Assembly (NCBI RefSeq): GCF_928392795.1
Contig: NZ_CAKMTJ010000006.1
Location: 124,001-188,000 of the forward strand
Reading direction: 5' to 3'
Origin: Rothia nasimurium
GTDB taxonomy: Bacteria > Actinomycetota > Actinomycetes > Actinomycetales > Micrococcaceae
Length of the DNA stretch: 64,000 bases
Shown: positions 59,295 through 64,000 of the stretch, one piece after another
Numbering within the stretch: position 1 is the first letter of the stretch
Layout: each line of letters begins with the position of its first letter
Translations under genes and position numbers: made by a program
The notes under the pieces: model-generated
What the model was told of the DNA's origin: nothing
Database searches by the model: none
The model's input: the letters and a program-made list of their open reading frames with translations, nothing else

Positions 59295-60305
59295 CTAGCC
59301 CCAGGTAACGCCGGCATCGGGGGCCTGATCGATGCGGGGGTCTTCGATCTGGGGAACAATCATCACGGGCACCTGGGTATTGTGCAGGATGCCCTGGGAG
59401 GTGGAGCCCAGAATCATGCCGGTGATACCGCCGCGGCCGCGGGTACCGACCACAATCATGTCGGCAGCCTTACCTGCTTCTAGCAGAACCTGCACGGGGG
59501 AGCCGTCGATGAGCTTGAACTCGATTTCCAGCTGGGGGAAGTAGCCGCGAATCCATTCGGCAGCCTTGCGCTGCAGGTCGGCGATTTCGCGGTAGAGGGC
59601 CTCGAAGTCAACAGCGGCGGGTACCCAGTTCAGGGCGCCGGTGTAGGGGGCGAGCGCGTTGACCAGGGTGAGTTTGACGCCGCGGCGGCTTGCTTCGTCC
59701 GCTGCCTGCATCATGGCAAGGCGGGCTTCGTCGGAGCCGTCCGAACCGACAACCACCGACTTGCCGCTGCCCAAGATGCCGGGGTCGGCTTCAATCTTCT
59801 CGGCGTAGGAGTGGGGTACTGCAACGGTGGGGCAGTGTGAGTGGGCGGGCAGGGAGGTGGAAACGGTGCCCAGCAGTCGGCCCAGGAGGCCGCCGTGGGA
59901 GCGGGAGCCAACCACCATCAGCTCGGCCTTCTTGGAGAGTTCTAGGAGCACGGCGGTGGCGTCGCCGGTTTCTACGGTTGCGCGAAGTTCAACGCTGGTT
60001 TCACCCACGCGGGAGTGAGCTTCATCGAGAATCTGGGCCACACCGTCAGTCAGGGCCTGCTCGTCAACCATGGAGTAGCCTGCGTCGAAACCGGTACCGG
60101 TGAAGACTGGCAGGGAGTAGGCAGTGACCATGCGGACGGGCACCTTGCGGATCTCAGCCTCATGCACGGCCCAGCGCAGGGCACCGTAGCTCTGTTCGGA
60201 ACCGTCGATACCGACGATAATTTCGCCGGCTGCGTTGGCCACTTCTGCGATGTCGTTGCGGGCAGCTACTGCTTTTTCACCGAAGGTGAGAGCGCGTTCG
60301 GTCAT
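59295..60305 (-). CDS. Universal stress protein with two UspA domains
   Basis: 336 aa from ATG 60305, which has AAGGAG 6 nt upstream; the ATG at 60311 touches that site. Two tandem UspA domains (about 28-165 and 183-320), each ending with an ATP-binding G-2x-G-9x-G-S/T loop: GSRSHGGLLGRLLGTVST and GTRGRGGITGMILGSTSQ. Both domains seem to keep nucleotide-binding residues. Such proteins are induced in starvation and hypoxia in Actinobacteria. A single gene. Confidence 0.93.
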   Translation of the reverse strand: MTERALTFGEKAVAARNDIAEVANAAGEIIVGIDGSEQSYGALRWAVHEAEIRKVPVRMVTAYSLPVFTGTGFDAGYSMVDEQALTDGVAQILDEAHSRVGETSVELRATVETGDATAVLLELSKKAELMVVGSRSHGGLLGRLLGTVSTSLPAHSHCPTVAVPHSYAEKIEADPGILGSGKSVVVGSDGSDEARLAMMQAADEASRRGVKLTLVNALAPYTGALNWVPAAVDFEALYREIADLQRKAAEWIRGYFPQLEIEFKLIDGSPVQVLLEAGKAADMIVVGTRGRGGITGMILGSTSQGILHNTQVPVMIVPQIEDPRIDQAPDAGVTWG

Positions 60306-60458
60306 GGTCATCTCCTTAGATTCATGATGACCCCGCTCTGCCAGCCGGGTTGCCGGCGCTGCTGCCGGGGCCTACTTCTAGTTTAGTCCTCGCCCGGTGA
60401 ACGGCGTGACTTATTTCGCATCATTACCGCACTTATTCATTTTTGAACTAGATAAGGT

Positions 60459-60517
60459 AAGGACGCCGCCCCGCACTCCCCTGCCGCTGGGGCAGGGAGG
60501 TGGGTGGCGGCGTCCTT
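60459..60517. terminator. Hairpin between stress-protein and LGFP genes
   Basis: AAGGACGCCGCC (60459-60470) pairs perfectly with GGCGGCGTCCTT (60506-60517), enclosing ACTCCCCTGCCGC and GGCAGGGAGGTGG, closely similar to the interior of the 19130-19181 hairpin. Confidence 0.7.
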
Positions 60518-60525
60518 GCGCCAAC

Positions 60526-60590
60526 GAGCGTGCGTTATATCGCTGAGCGTGCAGTAGCCATGCGCACGCTCGGCGATACGGCGCACGCTC
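60526..60590 (-). terminator. Hairpin after the LGFP gene
   Basis: GAGCGTGCG (60526-60534) pairs with CGCACGCTC (60582-60590). A second GAGCGTGC / GCACGCTC pair nests inside. It lies 13 bases past the LGFP-protein stop. Confidence 0.6.
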
Positions 60591-60602
60591 GCTGAGAAAC
60601 GC

Positions 60603-61262
60603 CTAACCCGGGGGACTAAACACAGCGCCGGAGGCGGTCACCGTGAGTACGCCCTGTTCGGTGTACAGCACTGAGGCATCCCCTACCTGCTGCACCTCAG
60701 CCACCGGGAAGCCAAAGGCATCTACAGCACCGTGGGCATTGAAGTAGTCCCCTGCCGGGGTTCCAGACTCAACAAAATGGGCACCCGTAGCCTCAGACCA
60801 GAAGACGTTACCGCTAGCCAGGCCCGGCTGGGCAAAACTCTGGCGCACGCCGCTGCCCACCGGTTGCTCGTCGGTCACAGGAATCAGGTTGTACAGGGCA
60901 GAGCCGTCGCCCACCGTCACCGCGCCAAAACGCCACAGGTCATAGATAGCACCGTGCACAGCATGGGTGCCCGTTACCTCGTTATAGAACACAGCCCCGC
61001 GAGTAAAGTTCTGGCCAATAAACCCGGGGGTATCAGGAGTACCGGGAGCAATAAAACCCTCATCGGTGGGAGCGCCCAACCAGGCGTAATCTTCGGGAGC
61101 CCAGGGCAGGGTGCCGGTGCTTGAGCTGGTCGCCAGCGACGGCTGCTCCGCGGTACCGGCCTCGCTGGCCTGGGCGGGAGCAAGCCCCGTGAGCGTCAGC
61201 GCCCCGAGGGCGAGCGCCGCCGAACCGCAACGGGCAAAAATACGGAGTGAAGACTTGTTCAT
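60603..61262 (-). CDS. Secreted LGFP-repeat protein
   Basis: 219 aa from ATG 61262 (MNKSSLRIFARCGSA), AAGGAAGG upstream; the extension to 61358 is unlikely. Signal peptide to about residue 34 (APAQA). Three to four LGFP-type repeats: YAWLGAPTDEGF...FTRGAVFYNEVTGTHAVHGAIYDLW, then VRQSFAQPGLASGNVFWSEATGAHFVESGTPAGDYF, then DAFGFPVAEVQQVGDASVLYTEQG. These repeats bind the cell envelope of Actinobacteria and are often joined to a catalytic domain. None is present here, so it may be a wall-associated structural protein. Confidence 0.82.
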   Translation of the reverse strand: MNKSSLRIFARCGSAALALGALTLTGLAPAQASEAGTAEQPSLATSSSTGTLPWAPEDYAWLGAPTDEGFIAPGTPDTPGFIGQNFTRGAVFYNEVTGTHAVHGAIYDLWRFGAVTVGDGSALYNLIPVTDEQPVGSGVRQSFAQPGLASGNVFWSEATGAHFVESGTPAGDYFNAHGAVDAFGFPVAEVQQVGDASVLYTEQGVLTVTASGAVFSPPG

Positions 61263-61453
61263 GGTGTTGTACCTTCCTTTCTCCAGTACTTCCACCCCAT
61301 CACAGCCACCCTGGCCCGGGCAAGCAAAAACAGGCAGGTTTATCGAATTGTGAGCCAACTGTTACCGGGCTGTGACCGGCCGCCCAGACTCACAGCCAGC
61401 ACCCACCTCTTCGTGGGAAAATAGGCATGTACGAGCAAGAATCGAGGTAGATT

Positions 61454-62791
61454 ATGGCCGATACCCCGCAGACAAGCCCCTCGTGGAGCACCTGGGCCCG
61501 CCAACACACCACCCAGCCCACAGGCGTCCTTGCGCCCCGTTCGGTGCCTGAGCTGCAAAAGCAGGTTAAGGACGCCGCCGCGGCAGGTAGCCGAGTCAAG
61601 GTAGTGGGGCGGGGGCGCAGCGCGTCCGCCATTGGGCAGCCGGTCGGCACCATGCTGACCCTGGAGCACCTCACCGGCCTGGTGCGGGTGGACCCCGATA
61701 ACCTCACCGCCACCTTCCTGGCGGGCACCACCGTGCGCGAGGCCAACCGCCTGCTGGGCCACTACAACCTGGCCTTCACCAACCTGGGGCGGCTCGACGA
61801 GCAGACCCTGGCCGGGGCAATTTCTACCGGCTTCCACGGCACCGGCCTGAGCTACGGTATCTTTGCCACCCAGGTTGCCGAGCTCAAACTGGTGGACGCC
61901 ACCGGCACCTTACTCACCTGCTCGCCCCAGCAGAACCCGGAAATTTTCTCAGCGGCCCTCTGCGGCCTGGGCGCCCTGGGCATCATCGTAGAGCTGACCT
62001 TTAACGTGGTGCCCCAGTTCCGCCTGCACGCGGCTGAGCGCGGGCACACCTACGAGAGCATCGTGCACTCTTTTGAAGACCGCTCCCGCGGGGCTGACCA
62101 CTACGAATTTAGCTGGTTTCCGGGCTCCGGCGAGGTGCGCACCCGCAGACTCACCCGCCTGGCCCTGCTCACCGACGGCTACATGCCCGCCAGCGCTGCC
62201 CTGAGCCAGGCCCGGCGCTACGGCGGCGACTATCTGCTCAACAACGGGGTATTCTCGGCGCTCAGCTACGCCGGGGCTAAGGTGCCTGCGGCGCAGCCGA
62301 CGCTGAACAGGGTAGCCAACTGGGCTAAGGGCAACCGCCGCTACGCCGACTACTCGGCCCGCGTTTTCACTATTCACCGCACCGTGCGGCAAAACAATAT
62401 GGAATACGCATTCGATATGTCGCAGTTTGCCGACGTCATGCGCGATGTGCGCGCCCACCTGGCGTCCTACCGTAGCCAGATGGCCTACCCCCTGGTCGTG
62501 CGCACCGCTGCCGCCGACGACATCTGGCTTTCGCAGGCCTACGGGCGGGAGACCTTCTATGTCTCGGCACGCGCCTACTGGCGTCAGCCCCACGCCGAGC
62601 TCTTCAGGGTGTTAGAAGGGGTTTTCAAGGAGCACGGCGGACGCCCCCACTGGGGTCAGTTCCACACCCAGGACGCGGACGCCCTCGCCCAGCTCTACCC
62701 CCGTTTCAACGACTTCGTGGAGCTGCGCGAAGAGCTAGACCCGTCGGGCCTCTTCCTCAACCCCTACCTGGACTGGGTGCTCATGCGGTAG
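61454..62791 (+). CDS. FAD-linked sugar-1,4-lactone oxidase (ALO/GULO-like)
   Basis: 445 aa. FAD-binding PCMH domain (about 20-190): VKVVGRGRSASAIGQPVGTML, GAISTGFHGTGLSYGIFATQV. The D-arabinono-1,4-lactone oxidase domain follows, ending with the HWGQFH signature (GGRPHWGQFHTQD) and YPRFNDFVELREELDPSGLFLNPYL. Related enzymes oxidise L-gulono-, arabinono- or xylitol-type substrates; which one is used here is unknown. Divergent from the LGFP gene, ending at a perfect terminator. Confidence 0.88.
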   Translation: MADTPQTSPSWSTWARQHTTQPTGVLAPRSVPELQKQVKDAAAAGSRVKVVGRGRSASAIGQPVGTMLTLEHLTGLVRVDPDNLTATFLAGTTVREANRLLGHYNLAFTNLGRLDEQTLAGAISTGFHGTGLSYGIFATQVAELKLVDATGTLLTCSPQQNPEIFSAALCGLGALGIIVELTFNVVPQFRLHAAERGHTYESIVHSFEDRSRGADHYEFSWFPGSGEVRTRRLTRLALLTDGYMPASAALSQARRYGGDYLLNNGVFSALSYAGAKVPAAQPTLNRVANWAKGNRRYADYSARVFTIHRTVRQNNMEYAFDMSQFADVMRDVRAHLASYRSQMAYPLVVRTAAADDIWLSQAYGRETFYVSARAYWRQPHAELFRVLEGVFKEHGGRPHWGQFHTQDADALAQLYPRFNDFVELREELDPSGLFLNPYLDWVLMR

Positions 62792-62803
62792 CCCCCGTAG
62801 GTA

Positions 62804-62856
62804 CCATCTAAATCAGAAAAACCCACCAATTAGGTGGGTTTTTCTGATTTAGATGG
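62804..62856. terminator. Perfect bidirectional terminator
   Basis: 24-bp arms at 62804-62827 and 62833-62856 (CCATCTAAATCAG...ACCCACC and its reverse complement) with a 5-nt loop and U-runs in both directions. It separates the convergent oxidase and reductase genes. Confidence 0.93.
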
Positions 62857-62878
62857 TCTTTTCTGAAAGAACCTGACG

Positions 62879-64000
62879 CTACTCGCCGCGTGAGATAGCG
62901 GTCATCTCGTCGCGGTCAACCACCTTGATGCGGGCGCGGGGCTCGCCGGCGGCGTCCTTGGCCTCTGCGCCCAGGGCCTTTTCGTGGTCGTCCAGGCGGT
63001 GCCAGCCTTCCCAGGTGGTGTAGCGGACGCCGGCCTGATCGAGGAAGGCCTCAATGGCTGCGGGGTCAGCGGCCTCGGCGGTGTAGAGGTTTTCGCGGTC
63101 TTCGAGCAGGTGGGTGACGGTTTCGAGGGCGTCTGACTTGGTGGAACCAATCAGGCCGACGGGGCCGCGCTTAATCCAGCCGGTGGCGTAGAGGCCGGGG
63201 ACGGGCACATCGCTGTCGTCGATGACGCGACCCTCAACGTTGGTGATGACGCCGCGTTCGCTGTCGTAGCCGACCTCGGGCAGTTCGGAGCCGAAGTAGC
63301 CGATGGCGCGGTAGACGGCCTGCACGGGGTAGTCGATGAATTCGCCGGTGCCGGTGACGCCGCCGTTGCCGTTGAGCTCGGTGCGTTCCATCTTGATGCC
63401 GGTGACCTTGCCGTGCTCGCCGAGAATTTCAGCGGGTGACTGTAGGAAGTGCAGGTGCAGGCGGCGGGAGGCGGTGCCGGGGTTTTCCTTCTGCTCTTCG
63501 AGCCAGCCGTTGAGGGTCTTCATCATGACCTTGGTCTGGGCGTTGGTTTCCATGGCTTCGCGGGAGGCCTCGTCGAACTGGAAGTCTTCTTCGTAGAGCA
63601 CGATGTCTACGTCGCGGGAGTGGGCCAGTTCGCGCAGTTCGAGGGGGGTGAACTTGATCTGGGCGGGGCCGCGGCGACCGAAGACGTGCACGTCGGTGAC
63701 GGGTGAGGCCTTGAGACCTTCGTAGACGTTGTCGGGGATTTCGGTGACGAGCAGGTCGTCGGCATGCTTGGAGAGCACGCGGGCGACGTCGAGAGCTACG
63801 TTGCCGTTGCCGAGCACGGCGATTTCTTTGGCTTCCAGCGGCCAGGTGCGGGGCACGTCGGGGTGGCCGTCGTACCAGGAGACGAAGTCGGACGCGCCGT
63901 AGGAGCCGGTGAGTTCAACGCCGGGGATGTCGAGGTCGGCGTCCTTGATGGCGCCGGTTGCGAAGATGATGGCGTCGTAGTGCTTGCGCAGGTCGGCCAG
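62879..64000 (-). CDS. fprA: Ferredoxin/flavodoxin-NADP+ reductase, FprA type (partial)
   Basis: The C-terminal 373 residues; the N-terminus lies beyond the right edge. The open frame continues past the internal methionine at 63856 to 64000 (LRKHYDAIIFATGAIKDADLDIPG). Adrenodoxin-reductase-like motifs are VLGNGNVALDVARVL (NADP-binding), VTDVHVFGRRGPAQIKFTPLELREL, VQAVYRAIGYFG and GLYATGWIKRGPVGLIGSTKSDA. It transfers electrons between NADPH and ferredoxin. Confidence 0.92.
   Translation of the reverse strand: MADLRKHYDAIIFATGAIKDADLDIPGVELTGSYGASDFVSWYDGHPDVPRTWPLEAKEIAVLGNGNVALDVARVLSKHADDLLVTEIPDNVYEGLKASPVTDVHVFGRRGPAQIKFTPLELRELAHSRDVDIVLYEEDFQFDEASREAMETNAQTKVMMKTLNGWLEEQKENPGTASRRLHLHFLQSPAEILGEHGKVTGIKMERTELNGNGGVTGTGEFIDYPVQAVYRAIGYFGSELPEVGYDSERGVITNVEGRVIDDSDVPVPGLYATGWIKRGPVGLIGSTKSDALETVTHLLEDRENLYTAEAADPAAIEAFLDQAGVRYTTWEGWHRLDDHEKALGAEAKDAAGEPRARIKVVDRDEMTAISRGE

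Overview
The window looks like chromosome of a high-GC Gram-positive of the Micrococcaceae, most likely Rothia or a close relative. This is inferred from the gene content: long-form GAPDH, DUF3151 beside class II aldolase, a DUF6318-like lipoprotein, an IS1249-type element, an Mrp antiporter with fused A/B subunits, and leucine codons dominated by CTG/CTC. No rRNA is present, so the genus is not proven.

Layout. 1-2.1 kb: end of a DCC thioredoxin-like gene, a GT87 membrane glycosyltransferase broken by a G7 tract, and a HicBA toxin-antitoxin pair. 2.3-7 kb: a HAD phosphatase, a DtxR/MntR-type regulator and a manganese-type ABC transporter whose promoter carries a palindromic operator. 7.1-12 kb: serS, a diacylglycerol-kinase-like gene and pheA, with a 1.3-kb Abi (HEPN) cassette inserted exactly at the pheA 3' end. 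12.1-15.6 kb: an AT-rich restriction-modification island (PmeII-like nuclease, MerR-HTH/C5-methyltransferase fusion, HNH nuclease). 15.7-19.1 kb: a lipoprotein, a secreted protein and three small membrane proteins. 19.2-32.5 kb: a core backbone (ald, DUF3151, fba, SpoU methylase, pyrE, pabB) interrupted by a second Abi cassette, a Fic gene with phased operator-like repeats, gltS, an SLC13 carrier and an MFS exporter. 32.7-43.9 kb: rhodanese, pgm, an OPT transporter and the Mrp Na+/H+ antiporter operon. 44.1-45.7 kb: an AbiE pair whose toxin appears to lack its catalytic segment. 45.8-57 kb: uracil permease, GDPD, HAD, PEBP, PfkB kinase, long GAPDH, an osmoprotectant ABC operon and xthA. 57.1-58.9 kb: an intact IS1249-type element and a tRNA Glu-Asp-Phe cluster. 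59.3-64 kb: universal stress protein, LGFP-repeat protein, FAD-linked sugar-lactone oxidase and the end of a ferredoxin-NADP reductase gene.

The most unusual signal is the pair of Abi_2/HEPN cassettes (9.7-11.0 kb and 20.4-21.6 kb). Each sits at the 3' end of a housekeeping gene (pheA, DUF3151) and is bounded by a near-perfect 29-31 bp duplication of that gene's last codons, so the host protein end is regenerated. Each Abi ORF is preceded by repeat-bearing or folded leader RNA: three tandem 18-19 nt repeats in one, a large hairpin followed by a U-run in the other. Neither encodes an integrase. They resemble minimal mobile defence cassettes with an RNA partner. Other signals are three operator-like repeats spaced exactly 52 bp upstream of fic, a family of long palindromes just after stop codons, and an apparent excess of the octamer GCGGACGC.
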